From contig NZ_JBQKUP010000039.1 of assembly GCF_052156535.1 (NCBI RefSeq), positions 141,981 to 205,980 on the forward strand: a stretch of 64,000 bases of DNA. The letters run 5' to 3'. This DNA comes from Nitrospira_E sp052156535 (GTDB taxonomy: Bacteria; Nitrospirota; Nitrospiria; Nitrospirales; UBA8639). The translations under genes were made by a program, and so were the position numbers. Below, in pieces: positions 50,657 through 58,596 of the stretch. Under the pieces are notes generated by a model. The model worked only from the letters and a program-made list of their open reading frames with translations, was not told the origin of the DNA and did no database searches. Position 1 is the stretch's first letter, and the number at the start of each line of letters is the position of its first letter.

Positions 50657-51202
50657 ATGACGGACAGATTCATGTCTCAGAACGGGCTCTCACTGATTCT
50701 CCTGGCTGGGTTCATGCTCGGAGTCGTATTTTTGTTGCGATGGATATGGCGCCGTCCCCTTCCAGCAGGGGTTCTACCAGCTTTGAATCCTGAATCCGGT
50801 GAGAGTGTGGTAACCGCTCGACCCATCATGTCGCCGGAAGAAGCGACTCTCTACAATTTGATTACCTTAGCGGCTCGTGATCATATGCTGGTTTTGGCCA
50901 AAATTCCGCTCCTGAGTGTCCTTTCCGTTGTCGATAAAGATGAAGAAGCTCGAAAGGCAGCCATGCGAACGATTCAGCCTGTTCGCTGTGATGTCGTTCT
51001 TGCCCATCCCGGGACGCTTAAAGTCATGACAGTGATTACCTTGAACAAGGAGGTTCCTACTACAGCAGGACGCGAAGACCGAGATCGATTTGTGGAGACC
51101 CTGTTGAAGGCGGCGGGAATTCAATCGATCATTCTTCAGACCACACAGACGTATTCGGTGGATCAGCTTACCGGATTACTTGGCCTGGCTGAGGAAGAAT
51201 AG
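50657..51202 (+). CDS. membrane-anchored DUF2726 protein
   Basis: The 181-residue protein has one membrane helix (residues about 10-28) and a cytoplasmic DUF2726-type domain. That domain has MSPEEATLYNLITLAARDHMLVLAKIPLLSVL, the CDVVLAHPGTLKVMTVITLN strand and REDRDRFVETLLKAAGIQSIIL. DUF2726 resembles a nuclease or NERD-like fold, but the usual catalytic acidic residues are not clear here. It probably shares the anmK transcript. Function unknown. Confidence 0.75.
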   Translation: MTDRFMSQNGLSLILLAGFMLGVVFLLRWIWRRPLPAGVLPALNPESGESVVTARPIMSPEEATLYNLITLAARDHMLVLAKIPLLSVLSVVDKDEEARKAAMRTIQPVRCDVVLAHPGTLKVMTVITLNKEVPTTAGREDRDRFVETLLKAAGIQSIILQTTQTYSVDQLTGLLGLAEEE

Positions 51203-51306
51203 GACCGAAAATTGAGGGGTATTTTTTGATTGGGTCCTTGTGTGCGACGAATGTTGTGTGTCTGGGAGCACAACTGCGGCTGATTCATCCGAAGTCCGAC
51301 AGGCTC

Positions 51307-51927
51307 CTAAGCCGTAATGACCGGTAGGATCGCCTGAAAGGTTTTCAAACCCTCATCTACGATGGTACCTGTTAGTACCGCCGGATCATGCATTGGAAGA
51401 AACCTGGCAATTTTAAAGAATGTACGATGGTCGAGTGTTGCCGCAATTTCTGATCGTCGACCGTGTGTAATCGGAAGTGTCAACCCAGGCCCCGTTTTCC
51501 ACTCCCAGAGAGAGGGGCTGAGACACAGGCAGAGATGATGGTCTGCCACCTCCGAGTATCGATTAAATAAATTGCGTCGATATTGCTTCACAAGCGGGCC
51601 CTCAACTATCAGAGCGAAGACCATGTGGTGTCCCCACCAGATAAGGGTACGGAACGCGAATTTGTTCTCACGCGTATAAAACCTTGGGAAATCGACATAT
51701 TGGTATGGGAAATTTTCCAGATGTTCGCCTTTGACAAATTGACTGGCTTGAGGGTCGAACCCTTCAGGAGTCAAAAGGTGATGTAAGCCGATTTCTGCCT
51801 CGATCCGCTCATGGAGGTGTTCAAGGACCTGTTTGATTTTGACCGAAATTTCGGCTTTCTTCCGAAAAAAAACCTGATCGGCCAAGAGGGCTAATTCGTC
51901 AGGAGTGAAGAAAGGACTGGTAGCCAT
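51307..51927 (-). CDS. conserved-looking hypothetical protein
   Basis: The 206-residue protein is not recognised. It has a charged N-terminal helix (PFFTPDELALLADQVFFRKKAEISVKI pattern), an aromatic middle (NFPYQYVDFPRFYTRENKFAFRTLIWWGHH), and a C-terminal helical part. There is no signal peptide or membrane helix. It is divergent from the exonuclease III gene. A cytoplasmic folded domain is likely, with unknown function. Confidence 0.72.
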   Translation of the reverse strand: MATSPFFTPDELALLADQVFFRKKAEISVKIKQVLEHLHERIEAEIGLHHLLTPEGFDPQASQFVKGEHLENFPYQYVDFPRFYTRENKFAFRTLIWWGHHMVFALIVEGPLVKQYRRNLFNRYSEVADHHLCLCLSPSLWEWKTGPGLTLPITHGRRSEIAATLDHRTFFKIARFLPMHDPAVLTGTIVDEGLKTFQAILPVITA

Positions 51928-52032
51928 AAGTTCATGAACCTCACATACCCAAGCGGTTGTGCAGGAGTATCTGTCTTTGTTCTTGTTGAGGAATGTCTGC
52001 AGCGTGATTGGTGAATAGGAGTTTCAAGAAGA

Positions 52033-52809
52033 ATGAAAATTGCGACTTACAATGTCAATTCAATTCGAAAGCGGATCGGTATTCTTCACAAGTGGTTACG
52101 GCAACACAACCCCGATATTATGTGCCTTCAAGAGACTAAAGTACAGGATCATGAGTTTCCCCTTCAAGCATTTTCCGACTTACCCTATGTCATCAACTTT
52201 TGTGGTGAGAAATCCTACAATGGCGTCGCCATATTCAGCCGGGCAGCGCCGGAAACGGTGGCCTTTGGATTTGAGGACGGGGAGCTACCGGAGGATTCCA
52301 CTCGCCTGGTGCGAGTGGTTGTCAATGGCATCATGATTATTAATTCCTACGTTCCACAGGGATTTGCAATTGATTCGCCGAAGTATGCCTATAAATTAAG
52401 GTGGTTCCAGCGATTGAGGCGGTATTTCTCGCGTGTGGTCTCACCAGGACAATCCGTGATTTGGTGTGGAGATATGAATGTGGCCCCTGAACCGGTTGAC
52501 GTACATAGCCCCGAAAAACACCTCAAGCATGTGTGTTTCCATGAAGAAGTGCGTCGGGCCTATCAGGAGACGGTGTCCTGGGGATTCGTGGATGTGTTTC
52601 GGCATCATTTTCCGCGTCGTCAGCAATTTACGTTTTGGGATTATCGACGTCCAGGTGCTTTAGAAGCTAACCGCGGGTGGCGAATAGACCACATTCTGGT
52701 TACCCCGCCGCTTCTTCCCCATTCTCACACGGTGAAGGTGGATGTTCAGCCTCGTCGTGCGGAAAGCCCGTCTGACCATACCGTCCTGTGCGCGGAATTC
52801 TCACTGTAA
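52033..52809 (+). CDS. xth: exodeoxyribonuclease III
   Basis: The 258-residue enzyme matches the ExoIII/APE1 family: MKIATYNVNSIRKR, the metal-binding glutamate in CLQETKVQD, YNGVAIFSR, INSYVPQG, WCGDMNVAPEPVDV and the terminal SDHTVLCAEF histidine motif. It repairs abasic sites and trims 3' ends. Length and catalytic residues are normal. A repeat element with a terminator-like end (copy B) follows two bases after the stop. Confidence 0.95.
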   Translation: MKIATYNVNSIRKRIGILHKWLRQHNPDIMCLQETKVQDHEFPLQAFSDLPYVINFCGEKSYNGVAIFSRAAPETVAFGFEDGELPEDSTRLVRVVVNGIMIINSYVPQGFAIDSPKYAYKLRWFQRLRRYFSRVVSPGQSVIWCGDMNVAPEPVDVHSPEKHLKHVCFHEEVRRAYQETVSWGFVDVFRHHFPRRQQFTFWDYRRPGALEANRGWRIDHILVTPPLLPHSHTVKVDVQPRRAESPSDHTVLCAEFSL

Positions 52810-52810
52810 G

Positions 52811-53037
52811 AGTGTTGAATATAATTTCCAAGGGCATATTGACCCACAGGCACGTTGCCTATCACAGGCCTCGGGGGCGGTTCAAAAAAGCATGCCCTGA
52901 GTCTTCCCGAAGGGTCCGTCCAGTCCTGCCCTGAGTCATGCCGAAGGGAAGCCCGCAGTCATTTTTGCGCGCAGAGCGTACTTCCAGTACGTGAGCACGG
53001 GAAAATGGCGAGAACGCCGCTGGCGGCTTTTTTCAAC
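52811..53037 (+). repeat. dispersed intergenic repeat, copy B
   Basis: The element starts AGTGTTGAATA right after the exonuclease III stop and ends with the 40-bp core 52998-53037 that is identical to copy A. Internally it carries two imperfect 20-bp direct repeats, CCCTGAGTC-N-TNCCGAAGGG, at 52895-52914 and 52929-52948, which copy A lacks. Placed between convergent genes, the terminal hairpin plus T-run could end the exonuclease III transcript. The 163 bases from 53038 to 53200 hold nothing else I can support. Confidence 0.75.
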
Positions 53038-53200
53038 CGTCCCACTGTGAGGGAAAATGGCGGTTCTTGCGGAACCGACCCTGGTAAGAGAGGGGTAATC
53101 CTACTGCATAAAAGATGTTTGAATGTGGTCTTGTCAGGTTGCTAAAGACTCGAGAAAGAGAAACAATTATTTGCCAGAATAGGTTGATCAATCCACGACC

Positions 53201-53791
53201 CTATTTTGATTTTTTCTGACGGGGCTTTGGATCCTCAGTGATGTTTTCAAGGGGAATAAAGACTGCGCACGCGACCACGGTCGTCCAGAGATTCGGTTTT
53301 CCGATAGCAGATTGAGTAATGTTCTGGGTTCGAACAATATCCCTTCCCATTTTGAATACCTGCTCACGTTCCTTCCAGGCGACATTTGGATCGAATTTGA
53401 TGCCAAGTGTGGTTGCGAGCATTTGGGCCGCGAGGTCCTCGGTATATTCTCCCGCTTCTTCGTCCGTTTCGCCATAAGCATGATGTTCCGACAAGTAGCC
53501 ATAATTCAACTTCCTACCAGAGGGAATGGCCACGCCGATTGAAGCCGAAATCAAGCGATTCCGCTCGTTGGTTTCAGATCTGGCCATGACGCAAAAGGTA
53601 ATTTCGCCTGGATTAAGTAACTGTTCACCACGTTTTCTCGAGATGATTTTACAATCCGGAGGAAGAATGGAGGAGACGGTCACCAGGTTGCAATACGCAA
53701 TGCCCGCGCTCCGAAGGGCTTCTTCAAACGATGCCAGTTTTTCCTTGTGGACGCCCACACCTCTGGTGAGAAACATTTGCGTTGGGACCAT
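53201..53791 (-). CDS. pyruvoyl-dependent arginine decarboxylase
   Basis: The 196-residue proenzyme matches PvlArgDC. The self-cleavage site is in LVTVSSILPP (Ser40-Ser41), where the second serine becomes the pyruvoyl cofactor. GEITFCVMARSETNE, ASIGVAIP and YGYLSEHHAYGETDEEAGEYTEDLAAQML are also typical. The enzyme converts arginine to agmatine, the first step to putrescine. This type is common in archaea and scattered in bacteria. A deoxyhypusine-synthase-like gene 3 kb away suggests shared polyamine metabolism. The C-terminal tail is lysine-rich. Confidence 0.92.
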   Translation of the reverse strand: MVPTQMFLTRGVGVHKEKLASFEEALRSAGIAYCNLVTVSSILPPDCKIISRKRGEQLLNPGEITFCVMARSETNERNRLISASIGVAIPSGRKLNYGYLSEHHAYGETDEEAGEYTEDLAAQMLATTLGIKFDPNVAWKEREQVFKMGRDIVRTQNITQSAIGKPNLWTTVVACAVFIPLENITEDPKPRQKKSK

Positions 53792-54019
53792 CGCGACTCC
53801 TTCGTCGATCAGTTAGTGGTGGATTGGGATAGGCAGGAGATGACTAGGTGATCGTCGAATCTGATTCACAACCTCGCTCTCCAATCTGTTGGCGCAAACT
53901 CTATATGGGAAACCCTGGACGATTCGAACACCACGGGAAAGAACAACCTTGCCACGTACGAGGGTATTTTTACCAAGACTGGTTGGCAAGGTGCAAGATT
54001 GTGAGGACTGAACGTTCAA

Positions 54020-54049
54020 GAAAAAATAAGAAGGCCTTAAGAAGGCCTT
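54020..54049 (-). terminator. intrinsic terminator of the aldehyde dehydrogenase gene
   Basis: On the minus strand AAGGCCTT (54049-54042), loop CTT, AAGGCCTT (54038-54031) is followed by CTTATTTTTTC. The stem overlaps the stop codon at 54037-54039, which is compact but a classical terminator arrangement. Confidence 0.8.
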
Positions 54050-55470
54050 TTGACCAGCAACAATTTAGGCTCGGTCAGTTCCTGAATAGCATACCGCACC
54101 CCTTCTCGCCCTAATCCTGACTGTTTGATGCCTCCATAAGGCATGTGATCGGCCCGAAAAGTCGGAATTTCATTCACCAGAAGTGCGCCGACTTCTAACT
54201 GTGAGTATGCCTGATACATGCTGTCGATGTTGCTGGTGAAAATTCCGGTTTGGAGCCCGAAATCAGAATCATTGTGCAGGGCAAACGCTTCTTCAAGGTC
54301 TGCATAGTGTGTAACGGTCACCACCGGCCCGAAAATTTCTTCACAACAGACTTTCATATTGTTGTTGACGTGGGTCAGGACAGTAGGCTCGATGAATGAA
54401 TCCTTTCGTGTCCCGCCAGTCATGACTCTTGCCCCATGCGAAACGGCTTCCTGGATCCATGTCTCGACTCGGCGCGCGGCTTGTTCGTTAATGAGGGGAC
54501 CGACGACGGTGTTTTCGAGGGAAGGATCGCCCATGGGCAATGATCGGACTCGCTCGACAAAGGTCTTGAGGAAGTTGTCGTAACGCGATTCATGGACGAA
54601 GATTCGTTGCACAGAGATGCAGGTTTGTCCCGCATATCCGTACCCTCCGGCTACGCAACGGTCTATGGCCACATCAAGATTGGCATCCGGTTCTATGATG
54701 ACCCCCGCATTCCCTCCCAGTTCGAGCAGAACCCGTTTGTATCCTGCCTTTCCTTTCAGCATCCACCCAATCGTCATAGAGCCGGTAAAGCTCAAGGCTT
54801 GGAAATTTGGATGAATCACCATCTGTTCTGCGAGGGTATTGGAACACGGTATGATCGTCAGCATTTCCGGTGGCAGTTCGGTCGTCAAAAAGACTTCACC
54901 CAACATGAGCGAAGTTAACGGGGTTTGGGGGGCTGGTTTCAATACCATCGGGTTTCCCGCTGCCAGGCAAGGGGCCATTTTGTGGGCCACCAAGTTTAGG
55001 GGAAAATTAAATGGGGTAATGCCAAGAACCGTCCCGATCGGAAAGCGTTGGACAGATCCCGAGTATGCCTCTCCTCCTGGGGTGAGATCCATCTGAATGA
55101 TTTCTCCAGGGATGCGAGTGCTTTCCTCTGCGGCCAAGCGAAAGGTCTGAATGGCCCGATCGACTTCACGGCGTGCGTCGGTAATCGGTTTTCCGGCTTC
55201 CTGACAAATTGTGGCCGCAAACATTTCCCGTCTGGTGGAAAGCTCGGTGGCGATATGAAGGAGCGCCTTTGCCCTGGCATGTGCCGGTATCTTGGCACAT
55301 GCGGCCGAGACTCGTTTGGCAGAGTTGGTGACCTGGTGGATATGCTCAGGCTCGGCCTGGCAGACCATGGCCACCACGTCATTGGAATAGGGGTTGCGTA
55401 CCGGCTCCGCAGAGGAGGTCTGGACCCATTGGCCGCCTATAAGGATTGGCTTTGCCGTGGCCACAGTCAT
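54037..55470 (-). CDS. NAD(P)-dependent aldehyde dehydrogenase
   Basis: The 477-residue enzyme is a full aldehyde dehydrogenase: GITPFNFPLNLVAHKMAPCLAAGNP, LSFTGSMTIGW, the general base Glu250 in LLELGGNAG, the nucleophile Cys284 in YAGQTCISVQR, and EEIFGPVVTV, PYGGIKQSGLGREG. It resembles lactaldehyde and non-phosphorylating glyceraldehyde-3-phosphate dehydrogenases more than the betaine type, but substrate specificity cannot be read from sequence. The short zinc-binding gene at 55503 precedes it by 32 bases. Confidence 0.9.
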   Translation of the reverse strand: MTVATAKPILIGGQWVQTSSAEPVRNPYSNDVVAMVCQAEPEHIHQVTNSAKRVSAACAKIPAHARAKALLHIATELSTRREMFAATICQEAGKPITDARREVDRAIQTFRLAAEESTRIPGEIIQMDLTPGGEAYSGSVQRFPIGTVLGITPFNFPLNLVAHKMAPCLAAGNPMVLKPAPQTPLTSLMLGEVFLTTELPPEMLTIIPCSNTLAEQMVIHPNFQALSFTGSMTIGWMLKGKAGYKRVLLELGGNAGVIIEPDANLDVAIDRCVAGGYGYAGQTCISVQRIFVHESRYDNFLKTFVERVRSLPMGDPSLENTVVGPLINEQAARRVETWIQEAVSHGARVMTGGTRKDSFIEPTVLTHVNNNMKVCCEEIFGPVVTVTHYADLEEAFALHNDSDFGLQTGIFTSNIDSMYQAYSQLEVGALLVNEIPTFRADHMPYGGIKQSGLGREGVRYAIQELTEPKLLLVKRPS

Positions 55471-55502
55471 GGAAAGGTGAAAACCTCGTGAAATAGAGGT
55501 GG

Positions 55503-55763
55503 TTAGATTGATGAAGCTGGCTGGTCAGAACCGGGATGGGATGAAGAGGGCAATCGTTCAGCTTTCTGAATAAGATTCTCCGTTCCCCATTCCCTGATCG
55601 CATCCAAACTAAACGGTTCGAATGCGGCGATGGCTCCACAGCTCGGACACCCGTCGACCGGCATCTTGGCTTTGAATACTTCATCAAAACAGGTTAAGCA
55701 CACAAACAAATCAGGTTCACCTTGCGCGCATTCAACAGGCCAGAAGGATGGGGATTCAGTCAT
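55503..55763 (-). CDS. small protein with two CxxC pairs (putative zinc ribbon)
   Basis: The 86-residue product has CLTC and CPSC pairs about 20 residues apart, with the intervening FDEVFKAKMPVDG, so a metal-binding ribbon is likely. An N-terminal ESPSFWPVE segment and a Ser/Pro-rich tail look disordered. No signal peptide is seen. It may be co-transcribed with the aldehyde dehydrogenase. Function unknown. Confidence 0.68.
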   Translation of the reverse strand: MTESPSFWPVECAQGEPDLFVCLTCFDEVFKAKMPVDGCPSCGAIAAFEPFSLDAIREWGTENLIQKAERLPSSSHPGSDQPASSI

Positions 55764-55880
55764 GACTCAAAACCATTCTGTGGGTAAAAACATGAATTTC
55801 AGGATTGACTGTGCAAATGTACACCTAATCACGCTGTCAGATCAATGAGGAATCGCGTAGAGAGCGAACGCATGGAGGAT

Positions 55881-56588
55881 CTATGCTCCTTCAATGTGAG
55901 TAGAGGACAGTACTGGCAAAGACAGTGAAGAAGTCGAGCTTCCATGAAGCTTGAGCAATTTATCAATTTCTTCCTTGAACGTCTCATAGGGAAAGGCGCC
56001 GGGAATTAAAATAAGATGAGGATCTTCCGGCAGGGTTGTAGGAAAGAGCACGAAAGCCGGCGTGCCCCGAATTCCCAGGGAACCCGCATCCTGTAAATCT
56101 TTCTCAATATCTTTCATATAGCGATGGGAAGCCAGGCATTCTGAAAATTGTTCTCCGTGGAGGTTGAGTTCCTTGGCATATTGTTTGAGGTTATCCGGAG
56201 CCAACTGGCCTTCACTGTTAAAGAGCCGATCATGCATGGGCCAGTAGGCGTTTTGCTCTCCTGCGCATCGAGCGGCATCGGCTGCTCGAAGTGGACTGCC
56301 CATGCCTCTCGGGAAATCCCGATAGACAAAACGCACTTTTCCGGTCTCAATGTATTCTGTAAGCAATTTAGGAAAGGTCTCATGAAAAAACTTTTCGCAA
56401 AAGCCACAGGTGAAATCCGAGTATTCCAACAGGGTGATGGGAGCCTTGGAATCCCCTCGAACCACATCATCATCCTGGATCAAAAAGTCAGGAGTTTTCC
56501 CGTGAATTGTGGGACTCATCAGCAGTGTGCCAAGAAGAATGGCGGGCAAAACGGTCGATTTGAGGGTTTGGGCAATGTTCATCATCAC
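55881..56588 (-). CDS. DsbA-like periplasmic thiol-disulfide protein
   Basis: The 235-residue protein has a signal peptide (hydrophobic core about residues 10-26) and a thioredoxin_4/DsbA domain. The active site is CGFC in YSDFTCGFCEKFFHETFP, then VRFVYRDFPRGMGSPLRAADAARCAGEQ and a cis-proline region IRGTPAFVLFP. It probably makes or rearranges disulfide bonds in exported proteins such as pilins or heme proteins. No DsbB or VKOR partner is encoded nearby. Confidence 0.9.
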   Translation of the reverse strand: MMMNIAQTLKSTVLPAILLGTLLMSPTIHGKTPDFLIQDDDVVRGDSKAPITLLEYSDFTCGFCEKFFHETFPKLLTEYIETGKVRFVYRDFPRGMGSPLRAADAARCAGEQNAYWPMHDRLFNSEGQLAPDNLKQYAKELNLHGEQFSECLASHRYMKDIEKDLQDAGSLGIRGTPAFVLFPTTLPEDPHLILIPGAFPYETFKEEIDKLLKLHGSSTSSLSLPVLSSTHIEGA

Positions 56589-56664
56589 TCCATAGCTATG
56601 GGCTATTGTTACATTCCTGGCGGACCGTGTCGAGAGAAGAGGTTGATCGTGCCAAGGGTTGAAT

Positions 56665-57762
56665 TTATCGGCGACGGGCTTTTTCCAGGAGCCCCATCAT
56701 GAGAAGTGGCCAAACCACTGTGGCATCACTCAACACTTCAGCAAACATTCCCCCCTCTTTTCGAGGCACAAATTTTCCCCATGATACACCCTCCTCATAC
56801 GTGCATCCGCTGAGACCACCCCAGTAGTCAGGCTCCGGGCAGATGCGGACACCGTACTGATACCGCGGAGGGGTTAATTGGGTACCCATTCGAAGGTTGA
56901 GAATATCGATATATGGTGGCGTTTGTTGTGCCCAATTTCGGGGAACTCCACCTCCGATAGTGAAAATTCCCAACCGTTTGGCAGACAGCAGTTTTTCCGT
57001 ATAACTATTGAGATCTAAGAATGGATTAAATGACGGGCGAGATTGCTGCAAAATCTGCCAGGTTTCCTGGTCGGAGAGATCGGGGGATTGAGGTGTGGCT
57101 TGGGATTGTCGTCTCTCCTTCATGGCCCAGATGGAGACATCCAGCCCCATTTCAGAATCGGTAAATGCAGGAATATAGACAGGGACATCCTTCTCATAGG
57201 CACTTTTCAATATCCCTGGTCCTTCGTAATGGTCGTGAAGAGTTTTCCCGATTTCGCGAGTCAGAATTTCCGAAGAGATGGGTGTGTCGGGAGTCATGCG
57301 CTTTAAGGTTTGGCTGACGACCCGTTCGACGTGGTTGAGATTGGATTCCATCTCCAGCGTATCGTAGACACGGTTATAGCCCTTTTCATACAGTTCGGTA
57401 TCCGTCATGGATGGATGATATTTATAGTGCGTTTTGCCTACGGCTTCACTCAAGCCATGGGCAATTAAAGCCCCCGTGGATACTACGGCCTGCACCATAT
57501 TTCGGTCGATCATGCTGCAGATAATCTTTCCCATTTTCGCGATGGTCATGGCTCCAGACAAGGTTAAGATCACGGTGCAATCGGGATCCTCGACCATTTT
57601 GTCCAAAATCTCAAAGGCATCGCCCAGACGACGTCCGCCAAAGGCGGTCTTTTTCATGGCTGAGAGCAGGTCGGAAAAAGATTCAATCGTTTCCGGATCC
57701 AGAGCCTCCAGGGCTTCCAGGCCGTCGCTTTCGCCATCGTGAAAAGTTCTCGTAGTCATCAC
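56665..57762 (-). CDS. deoxyhypusine synthase-like protein (probable polyamine enzyme)
   Basis: The 365-residue protein belongs to the deoxyhypusine synthase family (PF01916). It has the NAD-binding region VILTLSGAMTIAKMG, ALIAHGLSEAVGKTHYKYHPSM, VYIPAFTDSEMGLDV, IGGGVPRNWAQQTPP, and the catalytic lysine, Lys330, in EEGVSWGKF at the place of human Lys329. Bacteria lack eIF5A, so the real acceptor differs; some bacterial members make homospermidine. The arginine decarboxylase at 53201 would feed putrescine or agmatine into such a route (inference). Confidence 0.9.
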   Translation of the reverse strand: MMTTRTFHDGESDGLEALEALDPETIESFSDLLSAMKKTAFGGRRLGDAFEILDKMVEDPDCTVILTLSGAMTIAKMGKIICSMIDRNMVQAVVSTGALIAHGLSEAVGKTHYKYHPSMTDTELYEKGYNRVYDTLEMESNLNHVERVVSQTLKRMTPDTPISSEILTREIGKTLHDHYEGPGILKSAYEKDVPVYIPAFTDSEMGLDVSIWAMKERRQSQATPQSPDLSDQETWQILQQSRPSFNPFLDLNSYTEKLLSAKRLGIFTIGGGVPRNWAQQTPPYIDILNLRMGTQLTPPRYQYGVRICPEPDYWGGLSGCTYEEGVSWGKFVPRKEGGMFAEVLSDATVVWPLLMMGLLEKARRR

Positions 57763-57877
57763 AGATCCTTACGGCATAGATGAAAGAAATAACCAGACGG
57801 GAGTACGAGGAGTCTGATTCTAACGGGAGCGGGTGTTAACAATCAGGAAGGGGCGGACATCAGCTCCTAATAGCGAT

Positions 57878-57955
57878 TGGTGATCCCAACGGGATTTGAA
57901 CCCGTGTCTGCACCTTGAGAGGGTGCCGTCCTAGACCAGCCTAGACGATGGGACC
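57878..57955 (-). tRNA. tRNA-Glu (anticodon CTC)
   Basis: On the minus strand the cloverleaf starts GGTCCCA and closes with TGGGATC, then discriminator A and an encoded CCA (57880-57878). The acceptor has one G-U pair. The anticodon stem GCACC/GGTGC encloses the loop CTCTCAA, giving anticodon CTC. The T-arm is CGGGTTCAAATCCCG. The gene is solitary, with no other tRNA nearby. Confidence 0.95.
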
Positions 57956-58135
57956 AGTCTGTGTCTGTTTGTTAATTGAAATTCGTACTCTCTGCCCATA
58001 TCAAGCATGTCAGAAATGTACCATTAGGGACTTATGGCATGCAACGAAAAAAGCCAGATGTCAGAGATCACAGACGTACAATCACCTGTGGTGACAAGGG
58101 AGGAAAGTCGCAACCACAAAAATATGGCTTTTGAA

Positions 58136-58540
58136 TCAGATATCAGAGGACGGAGAGTGGGGTGAATGGATAGTTAACAGGCCCCGCATGAAGGGGTGGA
58201 GTCCACAATGGTAAGGGTACTGCCCGGGGGCTAAGCGGGATAAGACGAACTGGTGATCGGGACGAATGACGCCTGAGTCAAATGAGCACTGGGAGCGGGA
58301 CTGACAGTCGTCTGCCACGATGGAATGGGCTTCTCGAGTGTGATTTTTCCACGTGAGGGCGGTATCCAGGCGGATGTTCAGGTGGTTCGGAGAAAAAAAA
58401 GGCGGTTCAGCCTGGATGGCAATCTGCGGAGAAGAGGCCCACAGAATTGGTTGCGTGGAAACAGGGGATAGGAGAAAAACCATAAAGCAGAGCAATTGGC
58501 TTATTTGAAGGAATGTCCCGGATGAACAAAGTGGCGTCAT
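58136..58540 (-). CDS. periplasmic cupredoxin (plastocyanin-like)
   Basis: The 134-residue protein has a signal peptide (hydrophobic core about 12-28) and a single cupredoxin fold. Type 1 copper ligands are visible: His72 in EAHSIV, then Cys112, His115 and Met118 in YHCGLHPFM. An extra CQSRSQC pair could form a disulfide. It should carry single electrons in the periplasm. No partner oxidase is encoded nearby; the HtrA gene ends just upstream on the same map side. Confidence 0.85.
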   Translation of the reverse strand: MTPLCSSGTFLQISQLLCFMVFLLSPVSTQPILWASSPQIAIQAEPPFFSPNHLNIRLDTALTWKNHTREAHSIVADDCQSRSQCSFDSGVIRPDHQFVLSRLAPGQYPYHCGLHPFMRGLLTIHSPHSPSSDI

Positions 58541-58596
58541 GAATGTTCGGCTCTCAGGGTATCAGGTCTGGCCAGGGAGAGGCTCTGGTCCAGTCG

